A DNA stretch of 64,000 bases from an uncultured Eubacteriales bacterium (GCA_900543625.1 UQSF01000012.1:4181-68180); one strand, 5' to 3'. Positions 40,891 through 50,188 are shown, numbered from the stretch's first letter. Made by a program: numbers and translations. The notes: generated by a model not told the origin, from the letters alone.

Positions 40891-41739
40891 ATGACGGACA
40901 CACTGAATCTGTATTATGCCCGCATCGCCAACATGGGCGATCTGCTCAACCCGCTCATCATCGAGCGCTGCTTCGGCTATCGGGTCGAACGCTGCTCGTT
41001 TCTCACCGGCGACCTGTGCGCCATCGGCAGCGGACTGGCGCAGTATAAGCTGCACGGAAACCCGCTCATGAAACTGCAGCAGTGCATCAACGGCCGGACG
41101 CACCCGCACGTGGACGTCTGGGGCTCGGGGTTTATCAACTACGACGATGCGCAGGGGCGGTTTTTCAAGCGCGATATGCGCTTTCATGCCGTGCGCGGCG
41201 AGCTGACGCGCCGCCGTGTCGAGCGCATGGTCGGCCGCACGCTGGACATCCCGACCGGTGACGGCGGCATTCTCGCAAGTGAGCTGCTGGACACGCTGCC
41301 CGAAAAACGGTATGATATCGGTATCGTGCCGCACGTCTGCGACCTGAATGACCCCGCCGTTGCGGAGCTGGTGCGCCGGTACGACAACGCAAAGCTCATC
41401 AACGTCAAGGATGATCCCATCACCGTGCTCACCGAGATCGCGCAGTGCCGCTGTGTGCTCTCGAGCAGCCTGCACGGGCTGATTGCGGCCGACAGCTTTC
41501 ACATCCCGAATCTGCACATCGTCTTTTCCGACCGGCCGCTCGGCGACGGGTATAAGTTTGACGATTACTACTCCGCCTACGACGTGCAGCACCGGCCGTG
41601 GGATCTGCGCGTGAACGCAGCGCCCACGCTTTCTGAAGCCGCGGACGGCTGGCGCATCCGGCCGGAGCAGATCGAGGAGAAAAAGCGGCAGATACGCGCC
41701 GCCTTCCCCTACCCGGCCGTGAACGGAGGAAGCCTATGA
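40891..41739 (+). CDS. Polysaccharide pyruvyl transferase family protein
   Basis: A 282-residue protein from MTDTLNLYYARIANMGDLLN with GGAGGTG upstream. The N-terminal N-x-GD and IIERCFGY, the VDVWGSGF segment, and LSSSLHGLIAADSFHIP near the C-terminus are the landmarks of the PF04230 family, which adds a pyruvate ketal to sugars in surface polymers using phosphoenolpyruvate. The end overlaps the following glycosyltransferase start by four bases (ATGA). Confidence 0.85.
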   Translation: MTDTLNLYYARIANMGDLLNPLIIERCFGYRVERCSFLTGDLCAIGSGLAQYKLHGNPLMKLQQCINGRTHPHVDVWGSGFINYDDAQGRFFKRDMRFHAVRGELTRRRVERMVGRTLDIPTGDGGILASELLDTLPEKRYDIGIVPHVCDLNDPAVAELVRRYDNAKLINVKDDPITVLTEIAQCRCVLSSSLHGLIAADSFHIPNLHIVFSDRPLGDGYKFDDYYSAYDVQHRPWDLRVNAAPTLSEAADGWRIRPEQIEEKKRQIRAAFPYPAVNGGSL

Positions 41740-42605
41740 ACGATCTGATCTCGGTCGTCATCCCGACCTACAACCGCAAGGACAAGCTGCCCGCCTGCAT
41801 CGAGAGCGTTCTGGCGCAGACCTATACGAACATTGAGGTCATCGTCGTGGACGATGCCTCGACCGACGGCACGCAGCACCTGTTTGACGCGCCCGGCGAC
41901 CCGCGCGTGCACTATGTGCGCTATGAGCAAAACCGCGGCGCGTGCTATGCCCGCAACCTCGGCGCGCAGCACGCGCGCGGCAGTATCCTCGCCTTTCAGG
42001 ACAGCGACGATCTCTGGCACACGGACAAGCTGCAAAAGCAATACGATCTGCTCATGGCAACGGGCGCGGATCTGTGCTACTGCGGCATGAACCGCGTCGC
42101 CGCGAGCGGCAGCTCGTTTTATTACCCCGTGCACGCGCCGCATCCGGGGCGCGCACTGGAGGATTTTCTGGCAGAGAATCGCGCCAGCACGCAGACCATG
42201 CTCATGCGCCGCGCCGTGTGGGAAGCCGTGCGCTTCGACGAGGGTATCCGCCGCTATCAGGACTGGGACTTTGCCATCCGCGCGGCTGCACGCTTCCGGC
42301 TCGTGTATCTGCCGGAGGCACTGGTCGAGTCCGAGGTCGGCGGCGACAGCATCTCCGCCGTCGTCAAGTCCTACCCCCACCTGCTGCACCTGTATGAAAA
42401 GCACGCGGCGCTCTATCGCCGCTTCCCGCACAGTGACGCCGTGATGAACCGGCGTCTCGGCAAGCGCTGCCACCCGACAGACCCGGCGCGCGCCGCCGCA
42501 CATTTCCGCAAAAGCCTTCAGCTCAGCCACAACCCCTATGATCTGGGCTATTACCTCGCCGACTGCCTGCGCGCCCGCCGGCAGCAGAAAGGACAGACAC
42601 CATGA
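41736..42605 (+). CDS. Family 2 glycosyltransferase
   Basis: A 289-residue GT-A enzyme from MNDLISVVIPTYNRKDKLP. The nucleotide-binding VVDDAST is at about residues 38-44 and the DSDD metal motif near 92-95 (FQDSDDLWH). The C-terminal part YQDWDFAIRAA carries the catalytic-type acidic residue. It would transfer a sugar to a lipid-linked or growing glycan. No signal peptide; cytoplasmic. Overlaps neighbours on both sides by ATGA, indicating strict co-expression. Confidence 0.92.
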   Translation: MNDLISVVIPTYNRKDKLPACIESVLAQTYTNIEVIVVDDASTDGTQHLFDAPGDPRVHYVRYEQNRGACYARNLGAQHARGSILAFQDSDDLWHTDKLQKQYDLLMATGADLCYCGMNRVAASGSSFYYPVHAPHPGRALEDFLAENRASTQTMLMRRAVWEAVRFDEGIRRYQDWDFAIRAAARFRLVYLPEALVESEVGGDSISAVVKSYPHLLHLYEKHAALYRRFPHSDAVMNRRLGKRCHPTDPARAAAHFRKSLQLSHNPYDLGYYLADCLRARRQQKGQTP

Positions 42606-43522
42606 CTGCATTCGTCATTTTGCATTACCGCGCCATCGACACGACCCGCAGCTGCGTCAAGAGCATCCGCGCGCTCGCGGGCGACAAGCACATCGTCATC
42701 GTCGACAACGCCTCCCCCGACGGCACGGGCAAGCAGCTTGCCGAAGAATTTGCCGCAAGCCCGGACGTGACCGTGCTGCTGCACGGGAAAAACGACGGCT
42801 TCGCCCGCGGCAACAACGTCGGCGTGCGCTGGGTGTGTGCGCATCTGGATGCGGACTTCACGGTCGTGCTCAACAACGACGTCGAGATCCCGCAGCATGA
42901 TTTTATCCCGCAGATCGCGCGCATTTACGCGCAGCACCCGTTTGACCTGCTCGGCCCTGACATCGTGTCGGTATTCTCCGGCATCCACCAGAGCCCGAAA
43001 ACGCTGCACGGCTGCACGCTTGAGAGCGTGCGCCACAAGCGTGCGTGCGTGGCGCGAAGCCGCCACCCCGTTTTGCTGCTGCTGAGCAGCGGCGAGAAAA
43101 ACAGCCCCGCCATCTGGCGGCTCGTGCAGATCCGCAACCGCAAAAAACAGCACATCGACACCACGCGCCCCGCAGAGGGCGTTGTGCTGCACGGCTCGTG
43201 CGTGATCTTCTCGCAGCGCTATCTTGCGCGCCATCCCGAGCCGTTTTATGCCAAAACGTTCATGTACTACGAGATGGAGATCCTCGACTGGCTCTGCCGC
43301 CAGCAGGGCAGCGTCGTGCGCTACGACCCGTCGATCTCCGTGCTGCACTATCAGTATGTGGCCTCGAAGATGGAGTACCGCTCGATCGTGCGGCGCTCGA
43401 AGTTCGTCATTGACTGCCTGCTCGACTCGCTCGACGCGGCCGAGGAGCTCATCCTCGCATCCGAACCCGCCAAGACCGAGCCCCGGCAGCCGGTGAGCGC
43501 GGTCGCGCTCGCCGACGCGTGA
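42602..43522 (+). CDS. Family 2 glycosyltransferase (rhamnosyltransferase-like)
   Basis: A 306-residue GT2 enzyme. Landmarks are HIVIVDNASPDGTG, the GFARGNNVGVRW segment and VVLNNDVEIP (the DxD-like metal site), a combination common in rhamnosyltransferases. RmlC and RmlD at the end of the operon would supply dTDP-rhamnose, which supports that reading. YEMEILDWLCRQQG near the C-terminus holds the ED-like catalytic region. It overlaps the previous gene by ATGA. Confidence 0.88.
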   Translation: MTAFVILHYRAIDTTRSCVKSIRALAGDKHIVIVDNASPDGTGKQLAEEFAASPDVTVLLHGKNDGFARGNNVGVRWVCAHLDADFTVVLNNDVEIPQHDFIPQIARIYAQHPFDLLGPDIVSVFSGIHQSPKTLHGCTLESVRHKRACVARSRHPVLLLLSSGEKNSPAIWRLVQIRNRKKQHIDTTRPAEGVVLHGSCVIFSQRYLARHPEPFYAKTFMYYEMEILDWLCRQQGSVVRYDPSISVLHYQYVASKMEYRSIVRRSKFVIDCLLDSLDAAEELILASEPAKTEPRQPVSAVALADA

Positions 43523-43547
43523 GCGCGCGGAAAGGCGGCGCTGCACC

Positions 43548-44435
43548 GTGAAAAAGAAAAAGATCCGCCGCGCCGCGCGCGCCTTTTTCGCCGCGCTGTC
43601 GTATGTGTCGCCGCGGTGGAACACCAAGCTCTTATTTCTGCGCAAGTTCGGCCGTCTGCCGGATCTGAAGCACCCGCAGACGCTCAACGAAAAATTGCTC
43701 AAGCAAAAGCTCGAGCGCTTCGGCACTGACCCCGTCGTGCGCCAGTGTGCGGACAAATACCGCGTGCGCGACTATGTGGACGGCTGCGGCTGCGGCGGCA
43801 CGCTCAACCGTCTGCTCGCCGTATACGACCGGCCGGAGGACATCGACTGGGACGCGCTGCCGGAGCGGTTCGCCGTCAAGTGGAACTTCGGCTGCGGCTA
43901 CAACCTCATCTGCACGGACAAACAGGCGCTCGACACGCACGCCGCCGTGCAGCAGCTGCGCGCCTGGGGACGCGAGCCCTTCTGGGCGTATTACTCCGAG
44001 CTCCAGTACCGCCACGTTGAGAAAAAGCTGCTCGTGGAGGAGTACATCGGCAGTGCGGACGGCACGCTGCCGGAGGACTATAAATTCTACTGCTTTCACG
44101 GCCGGGCAGACTGCGTGATGCTCTGCGCAGGCCGAGACGAGGGCTGGCCGAAATTCTATTTCTTCGACCGCGATTTTCAGCTCCTGCGCATCAACCGCGA
44201 CTCGCAGGCGGCGCCCGAGGGCTTCTCCCTGCCGAAACCGGCGGGGCTGGACGAGGCCTTCGCCATTGCAGACCGCCTGAGCAAGCCCTTTGACTTCGTG
44301 CGCGTGGATCTGTACCTCACGCCGCACGGTGTGCGCTTCGGCGAGCTGACATTCACCCCGGCGGCCGCGCTCGACAACAAGCGCCTGCCGGAGACCGACC
44401 TGCGCTTTGGCCGCAGGATGGAGGAAACGCTATGA
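43548..44435 (+). CDS. TupA-like ATP-grasp protein
   Basis: A 295-residue protein starting with GTG after GAAAGGCGG. It has the pattern of the TupA-like ATP-grasp family: FGRLPDLKHPQTLNEKLLKQ, CADKYRVRDYV, PERFAVKWNFGCGYN, LLVEEYIG, EDYKFYCFHG and FGELTFTPAAA near the end. TupA was described in teichuronopeptide synthesis in alkaliphilic Bacillus, where a glycan carries glutamyl peptide. It therefore suggests an amino-acid or peptide decoration on the glycan built here. Confidence 0.87.
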   Translation: MKKKKIRRAARAFFAALSYVSPRWNTKLLFLRKFGRLPDLKHPQTLNEKLLKQKLERFGTDPVVRQCADKYRVRDYVDGCGCGGTLNRLLAVYDRPEDIDWDALPERFAVKWNFGCGYNLICTDKQALDTHAAVQQLRAWGREPFWAYYSELQYRHVEKKLLVEEYIGSADGTLPEDYKFYCFHGRADCVMLCAGRDEGWPKFYFFDRDFQLLRINRDSQAAPEGFSLPKPAGLDEAFAIADRLSKPFDFVRVDLYLTPHGVRFGELTFTPAAALDNKRLPETDLRFGRRMEETL

Positions 44436-45535
44436 ACATTGCCATTCTCGGCGCAGGCAACAGCGGCTGCGCACTTGCGGCCGACTACGCCGCGCGCGGC
44501 CATGAGGTCACGCTCATCAAGACCTCGCACAGCCTGCACGACGACAATTTCTCGCATCTGTGCGCCGCCGGCGGCCGGATGCGCATCCACGAATTCGGCA
44601 CGGACACGGACTGCGTGATCGCGCACCTGTCGCGCGACGCGGCGGATGTGCGCGGCAAGGATATCGTGCTGCTGTGCACGCAGACGGGCTACCACCATGA
44701 CGTACTGCGGCGCGTCGTGCCGTTTCTGACGGCGGGGCAGATCCTGCTGATGATCCCGGGCTACCTCTCCACCGCCTATGCGCTCGGGCTGCACCCCGCC
44801 GACGGCGTCATCTTCGCCGAGGCGGAGAGCAACTTCATCGACGGGCGCATCTGCGCACCGGGCGAGTTTCAGGTGGGCTTTCGCAACGTGCGCAACCCCA
44901 TCGGCGTCTACCCGCACAGCGCGCTCCCGGCGGCCAGAGCAGTGCTCGACCGGCTGGGCACGCCGTTTGTCTATCTCAAGAGCGTGGCTGAGGCCGCGCT
45001 GCACAACCCGAACATGATCGTGCACACGGTCGGCGCGATCATGACCATCCCGCGCATCGAGGGCACGAACGGCGACTACTGCATGTACCACGAGGCGTTC
45101 ACGCCGTCGGTCTGGAATCTGCTCGAGGCACTCGACGGTGAGAAGATGCGCGTGCTCGAGCGGCTCGGCTGCGAGGGCGTGCCGTATGTCGAGGCGTGCA
45201 AGTTCCGCAACAGTCTCGATGAACAGAGCGACGCGAAGGCGGTCTTTTTCGCCTATGCCGCCATGCCGGAGCGCGCCAAGGGTCCGCTGAGCGTCCGCTC
45301 GCGCTACATCATGGAGGACGTGCCGCAGGGTCTGGGGCTGCTGGAATCGCTCGGCGCGTCGCTGGGTGTGCCGACGCCGGTGTGCTCGTCACTGATCGAG
45401 ATCGCCTCGGCGGCGCTCGGCTGCGACCTGCGCGCGCAGGGACGCACGATCGAGCGGCTCGGCCGGGACAACATCCGCGCCATTTTGGACGACGCAGAGA
45501 GGGGCGCAGACGTATGTCCCGATGGAATGCGCTGA
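44432..45535 (+). CDS. NAD/NADP octopine/nopaline (opine) dehydrogenase family protein
   Basis: A 367-residue protein with the Rossmann motif GAGNSGCALA at residues 7-16 and EVTLIKTSHS after beta-2. FAEAESNFIDGR and NPNMIVHTVGAIMTIPRIE fit the C-terminal opine-dehydrogenase domain with its catalytic His. Such enzymes reductively join an amino acid to an alpha-keto acid. In a glycan operon with several ATP-grasp ligases the product, an N-carboxyalkyl amino acid, could be attached to the polymer. The stop overlaps the next gene by 22 bases. Confidence 0.85.
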   Translation: MNIAILGAGNSGCALAADYAARGHEVTLIKTSHSLHDDNFSHLCAAGGRMRIHEFGTDTDCVIAHLSRDAADVRGKDIVLLCTQTGYHHDVLRRVVPFLTAGQILLMIPGYLSTAYALGLHPADGVIFAEAESNFIDGRICAPGEFQVGFRNVRNPIGVYPHSALPAARAVLDRLGTPFVYLKSVAEAALHNPNMIVHTVGAIMTIPRIEGTNGDYCMYHEAFTPSVWNLLEALDGEKMRVLERLGCEGVPYVEACKFRNSLDEQSDAKAVFFAYAAMPERAKGPLSVRSRYIMEDVPQGLGLLESLGASLGVPTPVCSSLIEIASAALGCDLRAQGRTIERLGRDNIRAILDDAERGADVCPDGMR

Positions 45536-46521
45536 AAAAAACATACCGGATGTGCACGCGCCTGCGCGCCCAGCGCGGCGGCAGCCGCATGGCCTATCTG
45601 CTCGACGCGCTCCGGTGCAGCGTGCGCCACGGCGCATCACCGGAAAACTACTTCGTGCTCCGGTTTTTTGAGCTGACGGAGCAGCAGCGCGCGACGTATC
45701 TGACATCCGGACGCTCGGCTGCGCTCGACCGCGTGCTCAACCGCAATGCTGCGGCGGCGGAAAAGGAGGCGCTCGGCAGCAAGGCACGCTTTCTCGCCGC
45801 GTTTGCGCCCTTTGTCCGGCGCGCGCACGTCTACGCGCCGGAGGCGGACTTTGCCGCCTTCAACGCCTTTCTCGATCACAACGCCACGTTCTTTCTCAAG
45901 CCGGTCAGCGGCACGATGGGGCGCGGCATCGAGCGGCGCAGCACCGCGGTCATCCCGGACCGCGCCGTGTTTTATGCCGACTGCCGCGCGCAGCGGCTGC
46001 TGCTCGAAGCGCCGATCCGGCAGCACCCTGCACTCGAGGCGCTCAGCCCCGGCTGCGTCAACAGCGTGCGCATCAATGCCGCGCGCGACCGCGACTGCCG
46101 CGTCCGGCTCATCGGCGCGTGCCTCAAATGCGGCGGCAGGAACGCCGCGACCGATAACTTCCATTCCGGCGGCGTGGCCTACCCGCTGGAGCTGGCGTCC
46201 GGCCGTGTCTGCGGTCCGGGGCGCAACAACACCGATCTGCACGACTACACGCGCCACCCAGCATCCGGCGCATACCTGCCCGGCACGGTGATCCCGTTCT
46301 GGCAGGAGATCACGGCGTGCGTATCTCAGGCCATGGACCGCGTGCCCGGCATGGGCTACGTCGGCTGGGACATCGCCGTCACGCCCGACGGCCCGGAGCT
46401 CATCGAGGGCAACTGGCACTGGCCGGGCGGCAACATCATTCAATTTGACGGAGTGGGCAAATATCCGCTGCTCCGCGACTGCGCAGGTGAAACCGATGAA
46501 CAACATTCTCACACAAAATAA
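45514..46521 (+). CDS. ATP-grasp protein (sugar-transfer-associated type)
   Basis: A 335-residue protein from MSRWNALKKTYRMCTRLR; GAGAGGGG precedes the ATG, which lies inside the upstream gene. Nucleotide-binding FFLKPVSGTMGRGIER, SPGCVNSVRINAARD, DNFHSGGVAYPLE and GWDIAVTPDGPELIEGNW with the metal-binding Glu and Asn are typical of the PF14397-type family. A close relative of its neighbour at 46496 and of those at 35761 and 38102. The four differ enough that each may use a different acid or acceptor. Confidence 0.83.
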   Translation: MSRWNALKKTYRMCTRLRAQRGGSRMAYLLDALRCSVRHGASPENYFVLRFFELTEQQRATYLTSGRSAALDRVLNRNAAAAEKEALGSKARFLAAFAPFVRRAHVYAPEADFAAFNAFLDHNATFFLKPVSGTMGRGIERRSTAVIPDRAVFYADCRAQRLLLEAPIRQHPALEALSPGCVNSVRINAARDRDCRVRLIGACLKCGGRNAATDNFHSGGVAYPLELASGRVCGPGRNNTDLHDYTRHPASGAYLPGTVIPFWQEITACVSQAMDRVPGMGYVGWDIAVTPDGPELIEGNWHWPGGNIIQFDGVGKYPLLRDCAGETDEQHSHTK

Positions 46522-47572
46522 ACTCGTCAAAAATCTCCGTGCCTATCCCGTGCTGCGCAAGCGCTGGCGCGGCTACATCCGCGGCGTGCGCGCGCTTCCG
46601 GAGGGCTTTACGGAGGACAAGCTCTTTCACGACTACCTCAGGGTGCGCCGCAGCAACCCGGAAAAGCGTGTGTCCATGTCCGAATACATGATCTTCGGCT
46701 TCTACGGACTCACGACCGCGCAGCAAAAGCAGTACCTGACCGACGTGGAGGCAACGCTGCTCATGCGTCCGTACAACAGCATCGCCGAGCCGTATCTCAA
46801 GAGCAAGGTGACGTTTCTGAAGAACTTCACGCAGTTTGTCAGCCGCGGCTGGCTGTATCTTCCGGAGTCCGACCCCGAGGCATTCGATGCCTTCGTGCAC
46901 CGCTATCACGTCATCGCGCTCAAGCCGCAGTATTCAAGCTGGGGCATCGGCTTTCGCAAGCTGACCGAAGCCGAATGGGACGCCGCGCCCGACCGGCAGG
47001 CGCTGTTTGACGAGCTGTGCGCGGGCAAGTATCTGGCCGAGGAGTTCGTGCAGTCCGATGATTCGCTCGCGCGCTTTCACCCGGCGTCGCTCAACACGCT
47101 GCGCGTCATCACCTTCCGCCGCGGCGACCGCTTTGAGGTCTTCGGCGCGGGGCTGCGCGTCGGCAACAACGGTCTGCACGTTGACAACGCCCACGGCGGC
47201 GGCATCTTCTGCGAGATCGACCCGGCAACCGGTGTCATCATGACCGACGGTCTCGACGAGCACGGCAACAGCTATCTCTGCCACCCGATGACCGGCGTGC
47301 CCTTCCGGGGCGAGGTGATCCCGCAGTGGGAAGAGGTGCGCGCCTTCTGCCGCAGCGCCGCGCAGACGCTGCCGTGTCTGCGTGTCGTCGGCTGGGACGT
47401 GGCCATTTTGCCCGGCGGCAAGCTGGAGCTCATCGAGGGCAACCACAACCCCGGCATGAACATCGTGCAGGCGCCGGCCAAGCACGGCGTGCACGACAAG
47501 TTCGCGCACATGCTGCTCGACTTTTACGGTGACCCGGCGCAGTACGCCTGCGAGACGGTGAAGCAGCCATGA
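46496..47572 (+). CDS. ATP-grasp protein (sugar-transfer-associated type)
   Basis: A 358-residue protein from MNNILTQNKLVKNLRAYPV with AGGTGAAA upstream, overlapping the previous gene by 26 bases. VIALKPQYSSWGIGFRK is the nucleotide loop, YLAEEFVQSD the hinge, SLNTLRVITF and NAHGGGIFCEID the central strands, and GWDVAILPGGKLELIEGNHNP holds the metal-site Glu and Asn. It may act on the same carrier as its paralogues. It overlaps rmlC by ATGA. Confidence 0.83.
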   Translation: MNNILTQNKLVKNLRAYPVLRKRWRGYIRGVRALPEGFTEDKLFHDYLRVRRSNPEKRVSMSEYMIFGFYGLTTAQQKQYLTDVEATLLMRPYNSIAEPYLKSKVTFLKNFTQFVSRGWLYLPESDPEAFDAFVHRYHVIALKPQYSSWGIGFRKLTEAEWDAAPDRQALFDELCAGKYLAEEFVQSDDSLARFHPASLNTLRVITFRRGDRFEVFGAGLRVGNNGLHVDNAHGGGIFCEIDPATGVIMTDGLDEHGNSYLCHPMTGVPFRGEVIPQWEEVRAFCRSAAQTLPCLRVVGWDVAILPGGKLELIEGNHNPGMNIVQAPAKHGVHDKFAHMLLDFYGDPAQYACETVKQP

Positions 47573-48120
47573 GCAATTTTACCTTTTCGCCCACGGATAT
47601 TCCCGGCGTGCAGATCGTCGACGTAAAGAGCTTCGGCGATGCGCGCGGCTATTTCATGGAAACCTACAGGGCGGCCGACTTTGCCGCTGCCGGCATCACG
47701 GATGCGTTCGTGCAGGATAACCAGTCCTGCTCGCACCGCGGCGTGCTGCGCGGGCTGCACTTTCAAAAGCGGCACCAGCAGACAAAGCTCGTGCGCGCGA
47801 TTTCGGGCGAGATCTTTGACGTCGCCGTGGATCTGCGCCGCGGCAGCGCGACCTACGGCCGCTGGGTCGGCGTCGTGCTCAGCGCGGAAAACCGCCGCCA
47901 GCTCTACATCCCGCGCGGCTTTGCCCACGGATTTCAGGTACTGAGCGAGCAGGCGGTCTTTGCCTACAAATGCGGCGATGTGTACCACCCCGAGGACGAG
48001 GGCGGTCTGCGCTACGACGATGCGGACATCGGCATCGTCTGGCCGGGACAGGACACGCCCATCCTCAGCGAAAAGGATCAAAACTGGCCGGCGCTGCGCG
48101 CGCTCGGTATCGAGCTGTGA
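47569..48120 (+). CDS. rmlC: dTDP-4-dehydrorhamnose 3,5-epimerase
   Basis: A 183-residue RmlC epimerase of usual length. FGDARGYFMETYR, QDNQSCSHRGVLRGLHFQ with the catalytic-type His, KLVRAISGEIFDVAVDLRRGS and PRGFAHGFQVLSE are the family motifs. It converts dTDP-4-keto-6-deoxyglucose to the L-rhamnose configuration. RmlA and RmlB are not in the window and must be encoded elsewhere. Coupled to the previous gene by ATGA. Confidence 0.95.
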   Translation: MSNFTFSPTDIPGVQIVDVKSFGDARGYFMETYRAADFAAAGITDAFVQDNQSCSHRGVLRGLHFQKRHQQTKLVRAISGEIFDVAVDLRRGSATYGRWVGVVLSAENRRQLYIPRGFAHGFQVLSEQAVFAYKCGDVYHPEDEGGLRYDDADIGIVWPGQDTPILSEKDQNWPALRALGIEL

Positions 48121-48147
48121 TGCGGCGTGCGCTGCGGAGGTGAGATC

Positions 48148-49044
48148 ATGAACATACTCGTCACCGGCGCAAACGGTCTGCTCGGCCGTGCCGTCATGGC
48201 GGAGCTGCGCCGGCGCGGTCATCACGGCATCGCCGTCGGGCGCGCACCGCAGTGCCGCAGCGCCGACGCAGCGGCGTATGTGCAGGCAGATCTCTGCGAT
48301 GCATCGGCTGTGCAGGCGCTCTTTGCCGGCGTGCAGCCGGACGCGGTCATCCACTGCGCCGCATGGACGGACGTGGACGGCGCGGAGCTGCCGGAAAACC
48401 GCGAGCAGGTGTTTGCCGTCAACCGGGACAGCACGCAAAACGTGGCCGAGGCCAGCCGTGACCACGGCTGCAAGCTGCTGTATGTGACGACGGACTATGT
48501 CTTTGACGGGACGTATCCCGCCCCCTACCCCGCGGACTGTGACCGCTTTGCCCCGCTGAATGTCTACGGGCAGAGCAAGCTCGCCGGTGAACGCGCCGTG
48601 TGCGGCACGCTCGCGCAGCACTTCATCGTGCGCACCTCGTGGCTCTACGGCGCGGGCGGCAAAAACTTCGTGCGCACCATGCTGCAGCTGAGCCGCACGC
48701 ACGATACGCTGCGCGTCGTATGCGATCAGGTCGGCACGCCGACCTATGTTCCCGATCTCGCGCGGCTGCTCGCCGACATGGTCGAGACCGACCGCTACGG
48801 CCGCTACAACGCGGTCAACAGCGGCGGCTATCTGAGCTGGTATGATTTTGCGTGTGCGATCTTCCGCGCAGCCGGCATCCCTATGACCGTGCTGCCGGTG
48901 ACGAGCGAGGAATACGGTCAGAGCCGCGCCGTGCGCCCGCGCAACAGCCGCCTCGACACGGCCAAGCTGGCAGCCGCCGGTTTCCGGCCGCTGCCTGTCT
49001 GGCAGGATGCGCTGGCGCGCTATCTCGCCGCAGAACAACCATAA
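48148..49044 (+). CDS. rmlD: dTDP-4-dehydrorhamnose reductase
   Basis: A 298-residue SDR of the extended type from MNILVTGANGLLGRAVMAEL, with GGAGGTG upstream. GANGLLG binds NAD(P)H, YVTTDYVFDG and YGQSKLAGE hold the catalytic Tyr-x3-Lys, and RTSWLYG is a family hallmark. It makes dTDP-L-rhamnose, the likely donor for the GT2 enzymes upstream. It is the last gene of the glycan operon. Confidence 0.95.
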   Translation: MNILVTGANGLLGRAVMAELRRRGHHGIAVGRAPQCRSADAAAYVQADLCDASAVQALFAGVQPDAVIHCAAWTDVDGAELPENREQVFAVNRDSTQNVAEASRDHGCKLLYVTTDYVFDGTYPAPYPADCDRFAPLNVYGQSKLAGERAVCGTLAQHFIVRTSWLYGAGGKNFVRTMLQLSRTHDTLRVVCDQVGTPTYVPDLARLLADMVETDRYGRYNAVNSGGYLSWYDFACAIFRAAGIPMTVLPVTSEEYGQSRAVRPRNSRLDTAKLAAAGFRPLPVWQDALARYLAAEQP

Positions 49045-49047
49045 ACG

Positions 49048-49089
49048 ACCGGGGCGTCCCGCACAAATGTGCGCGGACGCCCCGGTTTT
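49048..49089. terminator. Bidirectional terminator between rmlD and the LysR gene
   Basis: ACCGGGGCGTCC and GGACGCCCCGGT pair perfectly, with CGCAC/GTGCG extending the stem, followed by TTTT on the plus strand. Confidence 0.88.
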
Positions 49090-49096
49090 CTGTTAT

Positions 49097-49981
49097 TCAG
49101 CGCTTAGGCTTGATGAGCGAAACGAACGACGACACGCCGAGCTCCTGCCGCCCGCGCGGATAGACGAGCAGTGTGCGCGCCTTCGCCCGGAAACCGTGCA
49201 GCGGGCGAAAAACGACGCCGGAGATCCCCCAATCGGCCATGCTCGCCGGCATGATGCTGAAGGCGAGACCGGCATGGATGATGAGCGCGATGCCGTAAAA
49301 ATCGTCGGCATACATACGCGGGTTGCCGCCCAGACCCATGGATGCATACATCCCGGCGATCTGTGCAGCCGAGGGCTGACTGTCCTGCGCACGGTTGAGC
49401 ACGATCGGCATTCCCTTGAGCTCGCGCGGATGGATCTCCGCCTTTGCCGCCAGCGGGTGCTCGGCGCTGATCATGACCACGCACGGGTCTGCACGCGTGA
49501 CGCAGCTGGCGAGCTCGGCATCAAGCACGACGCCGAAGCCGGAGAGCACGGCCATGTCCAGCCGTCCCTCAGCCAGCGCGGTGAGGAGACTCCGGTTGCT
49601 GCCGAGCTGAAACGAGAACGCCGCCTCCGGATACAGCCGGTGATACTTGCGGATCTGCGCAACGATCGTCCACAGCTCATATGCCCCGGCATAACCGATG
49701 CGCAGATCCGTCGCGCTGCCGAGCGCGATTTTCTTGCCCTGCGCTGCGGCGTCGTTATAGCGGATGAGCAGCTGCCGGCACTGCCGGTAAAACACCTCGC
49801 CCGCCGGCGTCAGACGCACGCCGCGCTTGCCGCGCACGAACAGCGCATAGCCAAGCTCCTGCTCCAGCAGCTTGATCTGCTGGCTGACTGCCGTCTGCGA
49901 GATGCACTGCTCCTCGGCGGCACGGGTGAAATTGAGGTGCTCTGCAGCCGATAAGAACACCGGAAGGCGCTGAATGCTCAC
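49097..49981 (-). CDS. LysR-family regulator, divergent from the baiL-K-J-like operon
   Basis: A 294-residue protein from a GTG at 49979-49981 (AAGGAG nine bases before), giving SIQRLPVFLSAAEHLNFTRAA. The helix-turn-helix is ISQTAVSQQIKLLEQELGY, followed by the LTPAGEVFY linker. The C-terminal ligand domain runs from about residue 90. The upstream ATG at 50074 would add 31 residues without a family counterpart. LysR proteins usually control the gene facing them, so it is likely to regulate the SDR-CoA transferase-flavoprotein operon, perhaps in answer to a bile acid or an intermediate. Confidence 0.93.
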   Translation of the reverse strand: MSIQRLPVFLSAAEHLNFTRAAEEQCISQTAVSQQIKLLEQELGYALFVRGKRGVRLTPAGEVFYRQCRQLLIRYNDAAAQGKKIALGSATDLRIGYAGAYELWTIVAQIRKYHRLYPEAAFSFQLGSNRSLLTALAEGRLDMAVLSGFGVVLDAELASCVTRADPCVVMISAEHPLAAKAEIHPRELKGMPIVLNRAQDSQPSAAQIAGMYASMGLGGNPRMYADDFYGIALIIHAGLAFSIMPASMADWGISGVVFRPLHGFRAKARTLLVYPRGRQELGVSSFVSLIKPKR

Positions 49982-50188
49982 AGTTTCCACACTCCTTGTC
50001 GAATAAGCAACGCTCAGCAGCGAAATATTGCTTTCTTTTATTATATCCATAACTTTTTCTTCTGACAAGGTCATAAAACGATATTGGACTGCGCTCTATA
50101 AAAATGATACAATTTTAACAAGGCAAGCATCAAGTCACACCCGTTCAAGAGTCATCAAACATTCCGTTTCATAAGGAGGACAAACACC
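49982..50188. promoter_or_regulatory. Divergent promoter region of LysR and the baiL-K-J-like operon
   Basis: This AT-rich stretch of 207 bases should contain both promoters. TGTTAAAATT occurs on the minus strand at 50111-50120, the same core as in the two bai promoters, and TACAATTTTAAC lies on the plus strand there. AAGGAGG precedes the SDR ATG. I could not assign the -35 boxes. Confidence 0.45.
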
